From the NCBI GenBank assembly GCA_009869945.1, contig WIXG01000004.1:620001-684000 (forward strand): 64,000 nt of DNA, read 5' to 3'. The notes under the pieces were generated by a model. The model saw only the letters and a program-made list of their open reading frames with translations, did not search any database and had not been told where the DNA came from. Of the stretch, positions 39,238-57,491 are shown one piece after another; positions within the stretch are counted from its first letter, which is position 1, and each line of letters starts with the position of its first letter. Both the position numbers and the translations under genes were made by a program. Source of the stretch: Mesaphorura yosii. Lineage: Eukaryota > Arthropoda > Collembola > Poduromorpha > Tullbergiidae.

Positions 39238-41030
39238 AAACGAATCCCGTCAGATCATTACTGTTCAATGTACTAATTCGTGTAACAATTAAGCTTTTAG
39301 ACAAAGTAGGAAAAGGGCATTTTAAGAAGGAGCAACTTTAGCTAACCAATTATGCATAAAACGAGCCTAGCTTTTAGCAATATTTTAATGCTACACTTTT
39401 TCTTTACCCAACTGTTTGCTCTTTCCATTTTGTGGTTCCATTAAGCCTAAGCCTACACGTAAGCTAGCCTAGCTATACCAATGCTCTAATCAAAGTTGTT
39501 AGTTTGTGTCGTCTCCTTTCTATTTTGATTTTCTCCTTGCCTGGTTTGTGGGTATTTTATGACGAACAATTTGTACATTGTGAACTTTTACTCGTATTCC
39601 ACAGCAAAACTTACTATAAAGTGTAGTAAAATTAGTCTACGTTATTTCTCTATTTCTCTACGCTGTATGTTTCGTTTAGTCCTCATTCACTATTCACTGA
39701 TCATGATCACTGTTGAATGTTAGCTCGTAAGTACGTGTTGTTTATCACACACTCTTAAACATTACTCTCATCATTGTAGTTTGACGGGTTCATTTTAATT
39801 CAGTGTTTATTAAACCTAAATGGCATAAAATGTCTTTGCTAAATGAATCTGTGCCTTTTTTTGCAATTTATTTTCCATTCACACTTCGCGAGCGTGCCGT
39901 GCCAATTTTACCTGCCAATGCCATGCAAATGTCCTGCCGCCAGTTTGCTGCTACTAAACTCTTCGCTATTAACCACGGCTGCGCCAAGTAGAGCTTGTGA
40001 AGTGCGACAACTCTTGCGAGCTGCTGACTGCATTAATCAGCTGGGAAGATGCCCGCCAGCTTTGCTGCAAAGGATGAAATCACCAATACTTGCTGCCTCT
40101 GCCATCAGTTTGGGATTTATTTTAATTTCTACGTGTTCCTGTTGTTCTCATGTTTGCACCTCAGTCGAGAATGTTCACAACCCTCCGCGATCGTTTATCT
40201 GATTCGTAATTCATTCCTTTGCTGAAAATTCCTACCCTGCGCTTCCGTTACGCAATTTTCTTAAAGGGTGTGATCGCTTTCGATTCTTAAATCGAGTTCA
40301 ATAGAGAATATTCACATGTGTGTACGCTTAGCTGATTTTTTTTTACTTCTTTTGAAGATTTGGATAAGATTGCCATCTTACTGTGGCTTACCTGTGCTTA
40401 ATCTTAACGAAATCTTCGCATTTCGCAAGACGCCATGCATGCCAACTCTTATTCGTGGAAACAGTGGCCAAAATACCGCCTTCGTAGACTTGTAGTTACT
40501 CGCAGCTATTGTGAACTAAGTTTAAGTTGGAAGCCATGCTGGAAGCCGTAATTTGAACTGCTGATGATCCACTAACGCTTTCCCTTCGTCATCACATCCG
40601 GAAAGGTTTTTGCCTGGCCTCGTGCACACGCTTTCGCAAACGCAATGAACCGGGCCAATTTTCCGATCTGGTTCTATTGTTTTGAGGGTAAGTTCTGAAC
40701 TTCGCTATACGTGTCGATTATTACGTATTTACCAGTGCTAATATGTGACTGAATTTATTTTATTCTAGATCTTTGAGTTTTGAACCCTTTGATTTAGTTC
40801 TCGTCTACTGTATGGGTTTGCTTCTTCATTCTTAGTTTTCATTCGGGGTATTTCGTTATATTTGGTTGGGAAATTTGAACTCACTTGGGCGTTTGAGAAT
40901 GCAACCGGTTTTGGAACCCAGCTGCCCTTTATTATCTCGCAAGCTTTCTCCAAGAGAAAGGCACAATAAAGAGAAAGCGTTAAAGATTTACCCCTTATTT
41001 AACGACCAATAAAAAGACACCTCTCGAGTT
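39238..41030 (+). other. mbl: mbl 3' UTR (probable extent)
   Basis: After the TAA at 39235-39237 the sequence is AT-rich and non-coding. It has an ATTAAA at 39809 and AATAAA at 40965 and 41008, any of which could end the message. The longest open frame (39843-40202, 119 codons) resembles nothing I know. Muscleblind 3' UTRs are often long, so an even more distal end is possible. Confidence 0.5.
40965..41013 (+). terminator. mbl: Tandem AATAAA poly(A) signals for mbl
   Basis: AATAAA occurs at 40965-40970 and again at 41008-41013, about 1.7 kb after the mbl stop codon and on the sense strand. An earlier weaker ATTAAA is at 39809. The choice among them is not decidable from sequence. Confidence 0.4.
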
Positions 41031-44000
41031 AATCTCAATTTTTGTGATCAATTAAATTTTTACGACCCTCAAAAGGTGAAAAACGTGAGTTAACCTATGA
41101 TTTAACTTGAGTAACTTTTACCTTTTCTCAACAACATAAACTCTGCAACATTTCCAATTTATGGCTTTTTCTCGCTGACAGTTAATTTACATTTTAATAC
41201 GTTTTGTTTTGTTTTCAATTTTTGCATTCTTTTAGCTAAATTGTTTTGGGTTGTGGTTTGCCGAATTTTAGAAAGCAAAACAGTCGACTTTATGAGCCTG
41301 CCGCTGCTACTGTACTCTGCTGCTGCTACTGATAATACGAAACCTCCCGTAACTTCCTTACAAACCGAACGCGAGACCCAGCAACGTCAAGCCAAACCAC
41401 GCAAGTAAAGTGTCGAATTGCATCCAGCCGAGTGCAGTCTGTGTTACTCAATATGTTTAGAAGTTGTCTTTATTTTGGAGCTGTAAGAAGGATGCGCCTG
41501 CCTGCTGGATGCTGCCTCTGTTTTCAACTTTTTATTTTGCTAGCAACCGCTCCTCCTGCCACCAACTGCTGCTGCTCTTAACCACTACCACCGCTGCTGC
41601 TACTTCGAGATTATGAATTGTTGATGATGGGTTCGTTCGTTGTCTACTCTCTTCTGTCTTCTGTCCTGTGACACACAAATCCACAATAATGACTCTTTCC
41701 CATGAAAATTTATACGTGTCTTAGGCTGTAATAACAGTAGCTCATCTAAATGCTAATCCTACCATTAGGCCAACATGAACTTACGTGACACTTCCTCATT
41801 CACCCTGCCACTCTGTCCTGCCCTCCTCCGTCTACTTTGACCTTCTTCAATGATTAGCTTCAATCAACCGAGCTCACGTTCACTGCGCGTCATCCAAAAT
41901 GATGCACGCCATTTCGTTAGATAAAGAACGAGGAATTAGTTCCCATTTTCCTGCCGTCACTTCACACCTACGCCTCGTGTGCAACAATCAATGTAGCAAA
42001 TGAATCCAATACAGAATGATTCATAACGTTTCATGATTTTGCAACTGCAACACTCATAAATCAACAGGCTAAATTCAGTGCGAAACCTATTTGAGTTTAA
42101 TGAATCGGAACACATGGAAGTTAGATTAAATAATTCGATTTTAAGCTAAACAAAAATAGAGTCAAGACATCCATCTCCTATCCTTCGATCACCTTCCTTT
42201 CTTCCTGTGCTCCGTGAAAGAACCTTCGTCTTGGCCCAAGTCGAGCTTGAATTTATGTACCGTGCGATCCGGAGCAATTGCGCTTAGCAAAAAATGCGAG
42301 ACTCAGCAACGCGCTTAATTAAAGTTTTTGCCTCTGCTCTGTCGCCATGTCGTGTTCAGGTTCGGCTTGCGGCGCACTTGATCTGTATTAATAATGAAAC
42401 TATCAACTGGTTCAGCTTTGACTAGCGTATCCGCTTCTGGAATGTGACCACGAAGGAACCGCCGTCGTGACTGTATGTCTCTCTAGTGGATGCCACACGC
42501 TGATAATTTTGTGCCCTGCCTTACTACATCTCTTTGGTATTACTTTCTACTCTAGAGAATGCACTTTCCTCTCCAAGGCTTAACTTTCGTCTCGAACTTC
42601 TCAATTTCCCCTAGTTTGATTTGTGTTGCTGTAAAGTCAATCTTTTTGCAAATCGCACGCACGATTTGATGTTCACTTTGTTTTTGTAAGGGTGCGAATT
42701 ACGCTAAATCGAGTTAAGACCTCTCCGACCAATTTCTACCTTTCAGAATTTCTACTTTCCTTTAATTCCATCTTACTTTTGTTGTGATTGCAAGCTGCTG
42801 TTTTCATTGTGGCCTTCTCGAGTTAGAATTGCAAATTGCTGCTCGCATTTTCAACGCTAAATCTGAAATTGCATCCACCCAGCACACTTCGTTGCGCTTT
42901 AAATAACACGAGTATTAGCCCTGCCGGCAATCGCCAAAGATCTATGAATTTGTGGTGGATCGGATCCGCTTTTACTTCGGCCTTTGGCTAATCGACTTGA
43001 TAGTTCATAGTCTTTCTTTTCGCACTTGCATATTGCATTCATCCTAGTTAGCGTCCTGCGTGTAGACTGACAGCGTGAGGCAGCAGGAATTTCTTATTCA
43101 GCTATTTTCTATGTCGTAATCAGTGTTTGTCCATGTCCCACGTACGCGAAGCGAGCAATGGCTTTCCGCAAGCAAGGTGTGCTCCTGCGCCCGAACTGTG
43201 CTGCTGTGCATGAACGCTAACGACCCGCAAACCAAAATTGCTTTGACAAAATAACTCTCGATGATCCTTGACTCTATTGTGATGCTGACGCTGATAAGTT
43301 CACTCGCTGCGGAATGAACCCTGTCTTCAGGTTGTCTTCCAATTCATTTGCACACTTCACCACGGCAGAGACAGACATTTTCCGTAGCCAAAATCAGTTG
43401 AAAGAGGCTGCAAACAAAAGCAGAGCGGAGCGTTAACGTGATTTTCAATAACTGAAATGGAGCTTGCCAAAAATAATGAGGCTTTCTAAGTTTTTATTTT
43501 ATTATTTCTCCCCACGTAAAGAAATAATAAATGACTGGGGTCTCCATGTCTATTTCTGCCATCAGTCATGATTAGTTCGTCACTTGAGGTATCTAAACTC
43601 GTTCGTTTCGTAACGTCGTAACACTTTTCTTCACGAGTACGAATGTTTCATTTCCACTCGCACCACGGAGTAAGTGTTTATTTATCTATTTCTCAAATGT
43701 CGATGATACCTCCGACACTGAGTCGAATCGAGCCAGCCTCAGACATGAACAGCCTTAGCAAAGCAAAGCACGGAGCCTCAACCACTCGTTTTAATGATAC
43801 TCAACTCTAATAATAACGTTAATGTTCTCGAGAATTGAATCAAGCCAACCATTTTTTTTATAGCTTCGCAAAATATTTTATAATGCCTCTGCTGTCTGCT
43901 GCTCCAAAAAGTAGGTCCTTCGGTTTGACCCACACAAAAGTGTCTGGCCCGTATTTGAAGTCGAAGTGTGTTACTCTTGCTCATTTGCTGGTGGGGTGAA

Positions 44001-47000
44001 ATCCAAACTCTTCTCAGCTTGCAATCACAAACATTTTCTTCGCTTTTCTATCAACTTTTCATTACATTTTCATTAACCATCAATGCAATGAATACCCTGA
44101 ACTCAAAAAGTGCCAAACGCCAAATGCCCAACCCTTTTCACGGAAATAAAATTATGAGTGTTCTCACGACTCGTACCAGTACGAGTAGTGCCAAGCACAG
44201 TACATGTGCAAGCTCTGCCTCTTGCCATGCTAATTATGCGCTATTCTGAATTTGTAGTTGCTGGACACCCACCTGGTGTACCTCGCTACTAAACCAGTCA
44301 ACCAACCCCACATCGTACTTCTTCATCGCCATGTCTTGAAATCATTGTCATTGTCATGCAAAAACTCCAAAATAGTAAGTTTTGATAAGTTGGCAGGTTC
44401 TTGTTCATGAGATGAGAGAAACTCAGTGACTGACCCGGCCTGACGAATTCTGACATGGATTCAATTCTGATTTCAGGATTCAGCTTGTCTCAACTATCTC
44501 ACCCCGTTATTCATCTCTGGTCAGATTCTCAATATTTGTGCGCATCAGCTCTTGTTTGAACGGCGGCTCCTGTTCAGAAGCAGCAACAGGTCACAGACGC
44601 AAGAAATTAGCAGAAAAACAGCGCACAGCCTAGACTGCAGTCTCTCTCGAGTTGATGACGACCTTAATCAAATGCCTCCGTTAAATGCAGCTCTACTACA
44701 TAACTGTCACAGATCTGAAGTAATTTCGGAAGTCACAAATCTCCATCGTATTAGTCTTGTCTACTTTCATGCGTCTTTCAACTTTCACCCAAACTTGTTG
44801 CATTTTCAAGGCATGTACAATTTTCGCGCATGTATTTGGTTTGGAGAAAGTTTACGAAGCATATTATGAAGGTATAAGTCCAAAGGTACAGCGATCGTCC
44901 AAATTGTAACGTACAACGGAAACCCCATGCAAAACTACAATCTACTGGCTCCTGAGTGCTCGGTCGAGAGTCTGGAGTCTTTACAATCAAGTAGGAAAAT
45001 GAATGCATACCAAATACTCACGGGCACTGAAAACCAAAGAATAGTAATTGACCTCGTGGCGTATTTTAGGTTAAGCTTCGTAGACTACTTTGTATCTTGT
45101 GTACTTTAGATTTAATCATTTTTCGTTGTGCAAGTGTACCATATGCAATATTCCGGAATTCCAGCCGTTTATTGGGTCGAGACGAAGTTTTTGTTTCACA
45201 CCACAGAGAATATACATTCACAATGGATATGAACCATTCGAACTCATTCTGTAATCGTACCATACCTGATGATGGAACCAAAAATGAAAATAGTTTACAT
45301 AATCCGCTTTAAAGAGAAAAGGTCGAATTTATCGCATAAAATGTAATCACAACGAACGCTCGAAACTATACACACAATATCAACTATGCTGAACTTTGAA
45401 ATTATTGCGAGAAACAAACCTTAAAGAGGGGACCTGAATTGTGATATGAGTAAGATCGGTTTGATCGGCTAAAGAAAGCTTGAATTTAAAGGAAAATGCG
45501 AACTATGTTGCTGACCTCACAAACACAACACACAGAACTGGCTTCCAGGCAGTGTTTGTGTCAACATATTCAGGCCTACTGCATTTGTGTGACTTTTATC
45601 CTTCACTTCACACCACCAGACACTAATCCCGAATTTAGAATCTCAAAGTTTTCCGGATTTTATATTGCAAATTCTAGTACTCACCAAACCTATGACTTTT
45701 TAGTTATAAAACTTACCTTTGACCTTACCTTGAAACTTGTTCATACTCCAGACATAAAGAAACGATGCAAAAATGAAAGAATGCATTTTTATTCCAATGA
45801 ATTCTTAATCGAATTGTATTCATACATCTACTATATTAAGTATTGTAGTTTGTAGTAAATCTATAACTTTATATATAAAATGTCCATATTTTATGAAAGT
45901 AAGATGTCATGATTTATTATGCCATTGTAATTGCGTAGGGTAGAGAATTCAATTTAACCAAATGAAGAAAAGATCTTGGAGTTGGTCGAAAGAGTACCAG
46001 GATAATAAGAATATATTTTCTTTTGATGTTTCTAAAATTACCACGTCTAATTAATTGCTGCTCTCAGCAAATAGATTAAGTCAGTTGTAGTTAATGAAGT
46101 TGAGGAATATTGTACACGTGCACTAACTTATACATGAAATTACATTTGAACTAAGTCAGATGAGTTGTCAGTCAAATATTCAATGTTTTGTCATATTATT
46201 AATAATCGTAAGATTAGAGAGTAGTACGACCAGAGCGTACCGTAAGTAGAAAAGTTGTTGTCATTCGAAGAATGCTGAGGAGAAATTCTTGTTTCTCTAT
46301 TTTAAATGTTGTGTTCTTATTGAGTTTTTACTCAAACCAATTATGATGATACTTAGTCAAGACTTTAGATAAAGTCGTAGCGTCTTGTCTTCTTTTCTTG
46401 GAGTCTTGTCAAGAATCTTTGTTTCGCGTCTCGTGATTACGTGATTAGTTTCATTATAGGTTCAAGTCAAGCATGCATGGAATGAAATTGAAAGACGAGC
46501 GACGTTTTAAGGAAACCGAAAAACTGTTTTTACCCTAAATTTTCTTTTATTTCTTATGAAATTTATAGCTACATGCACGATTCCGACCTTTGCCAGTTTA
46601 TAAATGGCAAATGGGGAACGAAGCAGACAAAATCCTTAGAAATTCTTGACTTGCACCACTTTTTATTTGAGCTTTTAGAATTTTAGGTCAAGACGAAGAA
46701 TTTATGACTTGAATGATCAGGTGAAATTATTTCCGCATCATTGAAATTGGGAGGAAGACAGTTTTTGTATTTTCCATTGTTTGTGATAATCATTAACCGT
46801 GTTTTAGATAGGCGAGCCAGTCACAATCACTCTACACAGTAGCACGCCCGAGAGTATAGTTTCTAGTCAGGTTCTAAAGCTTGGATGCACAACTCAATCA
46901 ATGATTAGCTTTTCAAAAGATTTAATTCGATTTAGAGCAGTGAGCAACTAAATTTCAACGCTCATGAACCCGAACTCATTTCTTGCCTTTGTACCACAGC

Positions 47001-48269
47001 AGGGCAGCTTGCCAAATAATCGTCTTACTCATTCCGTCTTCTAGGAATAAATTCCCTTGCTTTTATTAGTCTCAGGAGAATTCACACGATTTTTTACTGG
47101 CTTGAAAAATGATCAACACTCTGCAATCAATTCTTGATTTTCAGCTAAGGAACAGATTCCTTCAAGATTCACGATCTGACGTGCTTAGCAAGGGCGAGCG
47201 ATTACGTCTTGATTTTAGAGACCTTATGAATCCTGGCTTTTTACCTTTAATGCGTGAATCGGTTGACCTGACCGAATGATGAAATGGGTCGTCAGTGCCG
47301 AAAATCAAACTTCTTAGCGTAATTAGTTCATTGGTCAATCAAATCGAATCCCTTTAACTCAAGGAACTCAAAGTATGCTCGGTTGCACAACTGCAAGTGC
47401 TTGTAAATAATGATTTGGCCATTGACTCGCAACGCAATTATGAGCGGCGGTCACTTGTTGCATTTAACTGTAATCTTGCTTCATTGTTAGGGATGAGTTA
47501 GAATGATAGAATGAGGTAGGCGCGGGATTAACCAGCACAAGCTGAACTGCTTTCATAATTTTCATTTCAGTTACCACCAACACACACGATAAATCTGACT
47601 TTGTGCCAATTGCCAATTAACTAGATTTTCATTTTACTTTGTTGACGGTCGAAATCAGTTTTTACTCTTGTCTCATTTTGATGTATTATCTTTCTGATCT
47701 CAATCTGTATTCTTTTTCAGTTACAACATGCATTTAGTAAAAGTCACAACTCAGTTAACAATTGAGCAAAGAAGACTTGGAAGATAGAAGTAGAAGGCTA
47801 ACGCTAACGAACGTGCACTGAAACTTATATCTGAGAGCAAGAATGGGAGAAAATCAAATCAGTCTTTCACGTTTATTTAAACCAATGCATTTTAGTGCAT
47901 GTCGCCAGCACAAGCAAGCACAGCGAGTTGAAGAGGCTTGTAGGGATTAAATGAGAACGAGACATTTTCTCTCGTATTTTTTAAATGAACTGACACATGT
48001 AGGTTTTCTACACTAAGTCATGAGTTGGTCGGTCGTCTTCTTATCGGAAATTCAAAGCCATGAATTATTTCGTACTTCATGCATTTGGCATTTAGGCAGT
48101 TTGTGATGGATTCAATGGGACACTCGTCCGGCATGAGTTTAGTCTGACTGCGTATGCTAGTTTTAAACTTACCCTTAAGATTCTTTCGTGTTGTCTGTTC
48201 TTGTTCATGTAATTACGTACGTGCATGTAAAATGTTCATAAAATATTTGACAATTACCGACGAGGGGTC

Positions 48270-48297
48270 TGGCGTTGGCTCATGGCGCCCAACGCCA
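48270..48297. repeat. Perfect 9-bp inverted repeat
   Basis: TGGCGTTGG (48270-48278) pairs perfectly with CCAACGCCA (48289-48297) around a 10-base loop. It is GC-rich in an AT-rich neighbourhood. Function is unknown. Confidence 0.6.
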
Positions 48298-49116
48298 AAA
48301 TGGCATCACCAACAGCATAAAATGAAAATTGTAAAGAAAAGGTAAATAAAAACGATACTATTACTAATTAACGTTTTAGGATCTCATAAAATACTCCTTT
48401 GTCGTCTTAATATCTTTAAACCTAAGATACTAAGTACTATGTACATGTGTTAGAGTACGCTAATCTTACATTAAGATAACTGTAAGTGTTTTAAGTAAGG
48501 AATCTTTGAATTGAATTTGTTTTATATTCAAGTGACAGACTGTGTACCATAATAATGACAAAGGAATTGTTTAGAACAGGCCGGCCGGACAAGCCACCGG
48601 CACGAAAAAATGGTCGCATTATTGTGGTTTAAGGAAATGGTTAAGAAACATGATAAAAGGCAAAACCAAGTGGAAGAACGAATCAAGTCAATAAAATTTT
48701 ATGTGAAAAAATTGCGAATGTTTATTTCATTTTTCCATTTCTTTCCAACATTCACATTCGGATATTTTAAATTAGCTAAAATAGAATGGAATTCAAATGT
48801 TTGCGTTTCATGTCATTTCATACTACTTCGCATTCGCTGAATTCTTAGCAATTTACGAAGACAATTAAGTACAAAACCGATTTATAAAATCCTTACATCA
48901 TCTTTATGCTAAATCTTTAAGGTTAATCACAGTTTCATAAATCAATTCGAAAAAATATGAGACAGCATCAGAAGTTTCTAATTAGGAGAGCATGAATTCT
49001 TTTCACATTTCAACAACCTAATACCACGCTTGGAAATTAATTCTAGCATAATACTGTCCCGACAAAGTTGAAATGCTTTACAAGCGGATAAAAATACGAA
49101 AGACTAGTCCACAAAT

Positions 49117-49134
49117 CACGCGTAGAAACGCGTG
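49117..49134. repeat. CACGCGT inverted repeat
   Basis: CACGCGT (49117-49123) and ACGCGTG (49128-49134) form a perfect inverted repeat with the 4-base spacer AGAA. It lies just past the probable poly(A) site of the minus-strand USP gene. CACGCG resembles Hairy/E(spl)-class sites, so a paired binding site is possible, but this is a guess. Confidence 0.5.
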
Positions 49135-49211
49135 AAACCTCGGTACGAGTAAACAGCAGCCATTCGCATAAAACTAAACAACTCCACGCTGTTCCGGGCT
49201 GCAGTACATAA

Positions 49212-49217
49212 TTTATT
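49212..49217 (-). terminator. Poly(A) signal of USP gene
   Basis: On the minus strand this is AATAAA, about 290 bases after the USP stop codon at 49506. It is the nearest full-consensus signal I found downstream of that gene. Confidence 0.5.
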
Positions 49218-49505
49218 TCTACTTTACTAATCATAATTTAAAGAATGGTCCAGCAGAATGCAGAATTATTAAACTACTAACATAAATGTTAGATTTTATA
49301 GCGTTTGCGGCGGAAGTATACAACCTCTAATTAATTATAATAATTGATTACATGGCCGTGGCATATCTCGGACTGGTGTAATCGATTGCCGGAAGTTTTT
49401 TGGTTCCAGACCATAGCCGCATCAGATCGTGAACTGTGTCAAATGATCCTCTGAATGTCTGAAGATCCCATGAACCTATTTGGTGAGGACAGAACTGCGA
49501 ACTGA

Positions 49506-54937
<5,432 letters not shown>

Positions 54938-56624
54938 TCAGCAAAAGACTGATAATTGCAAGTGGCCTTATCTCCCACTTTCTTTCTTCGTGACGAGCCA
55001 AGCAAAACGTCCCAAGTATGACTCTAACAAAAACAATTATGCTGAGTGTAAAGTCGCGGAAAATCTCTTGAAAAACGAAAGATCAAGCGGGGAGCATTTA
55101 GGCATAAAAATGGTAATAAGGCACTTGGCTTACAAAATTACCAACGTCGTTCGTGGATCGGTGGAGCTAGTACGATTTTATGAAGTTCACTTTCACACAA
55201 AGTAGGTGTAAGTAATCTATCAGTTACAAATTCTATCACGAATGTATCGTGACAAGTGGATGGTCTGGCTGGAATTCTGTTTTATAACTTCTGTTAAGTT
55301 TTGTGAGCCTAAAATAAGTTTTTGTAACAATTAAAGCACTTCATGAGTCATCATGAAATCATGATTATGAAAAAATTTCTTGCTCTTTTCGCCTAGGCTA
55401 AAAAGCAGATCTTGCTTCCATCGCGAGGTTCTTGATTATGCTGTGTTGAATGCTCGAGTTTGTCGGAAACTTTCCTATGCAGTTCTGTACCATAAAACGG
55501 CACTACATAGACTCGCGTGCAAAATGCTAAAAATGAATAGCAATGTAGTCAACTAATTTTGACTGTCAAGACTCCGGAATTAGATTGCATTCACGATAGG
55601 CTTGGAAGGTTTCAATCCGTGGCGTGCTCCTAATCGTGCCAAAAGGTTCGTTCCCTTTCGAGGGTCATGAACTCGAATGGAAGTACTTGTATATAGTAGG
55701 CTAGGGCTAGGCGTAAGGAAAGGTGCAGTGGTAGAGAAACTCGAGCGCACTGCTGAGCTGAAGCTGTAAGATTTCGTCAGAATCCCATTCGGTTTGTGTT
55801 CGCGCTACCAAGGCAAAATGTCAACATCTTATTAACCACAGCGCGCACGAAAGGAGCTTCGAAATCTGTTGGACTTGGACCAGGCACCTTCACCGATACC
55901 CTCGCCATGCTTGTATCGTGCATGAACGAACGGACTGGAAATTGGCTCGCTGGATGAAGTTTGCCAGTGAAATGGCTATGGCACGAGTGCCAGGATCCTG
56001 GCGAACTTCGTACTTTTTGATGGTCTAATTTGGATTGAATTTATTTGAATTAATTTGGGTCGCAAGGTCTTGCTTTGCTTGACGGCAGTGATGGCTTGGC
56101 TTGATGCAATGCTTGTTGAAAACATTTGAATCGTTGGCAAAAGGGTGGCTCTCCATCAGAGCGTACATGAAATTTCGACAGACAGATAATTCTCACACCT
56201 CTGCAACAACATTAAAGGCAAATGACTCTTGCGAAGGATGTGTACTAAGTGGATGGCAAACAGCTACACATTGCTCAAAGGCAATTTAACCAAATTTTTG
56301 AATTGCCGGGAATACGAGGGAATAGCACCAAAATATTTACTTGGCTCTGTGCTCTCTTGCAATGGATATGACGTGATGAGTTGGAAGTAGCTGCGAATAG
56401 GTTGAGTTTAATCAAGTATTTTACTAAATTACAAATTGTGAGGACACCCAAACCACAGCGGCCACACTTTGAGTTAGGATTGACACTTGGCGTGAATTTG
56501 GTACGGGTAATTGCTTCATTTTTTTGCCCGGATTGTGATTAGGCTTTGAGTAATTGCACGTCCGGAGCTCCTAAACAATGTAATAGAAAGCTAATTTTCT
56601 ATTTACGGGTATTTTTTATTTCAG
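54938..56624. other. Intergenic region between USP and SMCO4
   Basis: These 1.7 kb separate the head of the minus-strand USP gene from the plus-strand SMCO4 coding exon, so both promoters should lie here. A plus-strand open frame at 54990-55205 has no ATG start and no recognised homology. A TTTCAG acceptor at 56619-56624 suggests that SMCO4 has an upstream non-coding exon in this interval, but I cannot place it. Confidence 0.5.
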
Positions 56625-56704
56625 GAGCATTTCATCTCAATTGATTCAGCGTAGTCAGCATATTGGCTTGAGACCGTCCTTTGAGTTGAGGCTTCTAGTT
56701 CAAA

Positions 56705-56881
56705 ATGAGACAATTGAAAGGAAAGGTGAAGGAGACTGCTGCCCAGAAGAAGGATCGGAAGAAAGAATTCCGTGAGAATAAGGAGAATATCATGAAAATC
56801 GCCGTTCCAGCCATAATTATCACTGCTCTTGTGGTATTCGTCATTGTGTACATGGCCACTTCACGACCGAAGGCGTTTTGA
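56705..56881 (+). CDS. SMCO4: SMCO4-like small single-pass membrane protein
   Basis: A 58-residue protein whose length and layout match vertebrate SMCO4 (single-pass membrane and coiled-coil domain-containing protein 4, 59 residues). It starts MRQLKGK, the same seven residues as I recall for the human protein. A highly charged Lys/Glu helix follows (about residues 8-31). One transmembrane segment (about 32-51, AVPAIIITALVVFVIVYM) and a short tail, ATSRPKAF, complete it. The basic N-terminal side suggests a cytosolic N-terminus. Molecular function is not known for the family. The coding sequence is one exon; a TTTCAG acceptor at 56624 implies a spliced 5' leader. It is too short for most gene finders, so it is easily missed. 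ATTAAA (57020) and AATAAA (57223) follow as poly(A) signals. Confidence 0.9.
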   Translation: MRQLKGKVKETAAQKKDRKKEFRENKENIMKIAVPAIIITALVVFVIVYMATSRPKAF

Positions 56882-57162
56882 CGCGGTGCGATGTCAGCGG
56901 GGGCTGCGAGGGCACATTACTTATCATTCCTTCAAACTGTAATTATTGAGAGCTATATTCCGGTGCAATACCTAAATGTATTTTAGTACAGTATGGAAAC
57001 TTGACCAACAAAGACATTCATTAAAGCTATTCTCATGTTTGACATATGAATCGCGATTTAATTTCATTGAATTTCTCCCCGAAGCGTTTAGATTTCGAGT
57101 TGTGGCGTCCATTGTTGGTTTCTATTGTAAGAGTCAATCTGTCAGCATAGAATGGTAACTGA

Positions 57163-57168
57163 TTTATT
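57163..57168 (-). terminator. ANKRD39: Possible poly(A) signal of ANKRD39
   Basis: On the minus strand this is AATAAA, about 325 bases past the ANKRD39 stop. It lies upstream of the plus-strand AATAAA of SMCO4 at 57223-57228, so the two convergent 3' UTRs may overlap. Confidence 0.3.
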
Positions 57169-57222
57169 TCCAGTTGTAGTTGCATAATACTTTCTGAAAT
57201 CATAAGTTTGTCGTAGTAGTAA

Positions 57223-57228
57223 AATAAA
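57223..57228 (+). terminator. SMCO4: Possible poly(A) signal of SMCO4
   Basis: AATAAA on the plus strand about 340 bases after the SMCO4 stop; an ATTAAA at 57020 is the closer alternative. Confidence 0.4.
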
Positions 57229-57491
57229 TCTTGGACGGAAACTTTCCAAATTAGTTCCTCGTACTAGAACTATAAAGGATTACAGCTCAGCTATAGTACA
57301 GGAATGCCAAATGTAATTCACAGTCATGCCATAACTAACCGCAGATCATAAGAAAATCTAAACTAAAAGCTTGTACTAGTTTTGAACTTGAAAGGAAAAG
57401 ACTGCAAAGGACTGAAAGTTATAATTTCAATTCATTTCACAACATTCTAGTTATGGTCAGTAGTTCAGCGTTGCGTCTTCTTGTATTTGGC

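Larger units (their letters stand above)
41031..49200. other. Gene-free interval between mbl and the USP gene
   Basis: I recognise no gene here. The open frames (for example 44552-44869 and 45496-45855, plus strand) resemble no protein family and have no supporting splice structure. The left part has three dense clusters of YGCY words (41299-41327, 41494-41517, 41537-41601). The right part has a 9-bp hairpin at 48270-48297 and a CACGCGT/ACGCGTG inverted repeat at 49117-49134. It could hold distal 3' UTR of mbl, regulatory DNA, or exons too short to see. Confidence 0.45.

Noticed and set aside
39843-40202. 119-codon plus-strand frame after mbl as an alternative mbl exon or small gene
   Set aside because: No acceptor joins it convincingly to mbl, no CCCH or other motif is present, and the composition looks like 3' UTR.
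45496-45855. 119-codon plus-strand frame starting with ATG
   Set aside because: No recognised domain; the composition is AT-driven, and no neighbouring exon or signal supports it.
48279-48300. TGGCGCCCAACG, identical to the start of a lysine-tRNA primer-binding site of LTR elements
   Set aside because: No LTR pair, no coding part and no terminal repeats are visible around it, and the bases are explained by the local inverted repeat. Too little to call even a fossil.
54990-55205. 71-codon charged plus-strand frame upstream of the USP gene
   Set aside because: It starts only at GTG, resembles no known family and has no splice partner.
55640-55672. GGTTCGTTCCC, close to a pol III B box
   Set aside because: One consensus base is wrong and no A box or tRNA fold lies upstream. 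The CCCT-TTCG-AGGG hairpin alone does not make an RNA gene.
55700-55790. GTGCAGTGGTAGAG, similar to the D arm of tRNA-Gly
   Set aside because: No B box and no cloverleaf follow; at best a tRNA-derived fragment, more likely chance.
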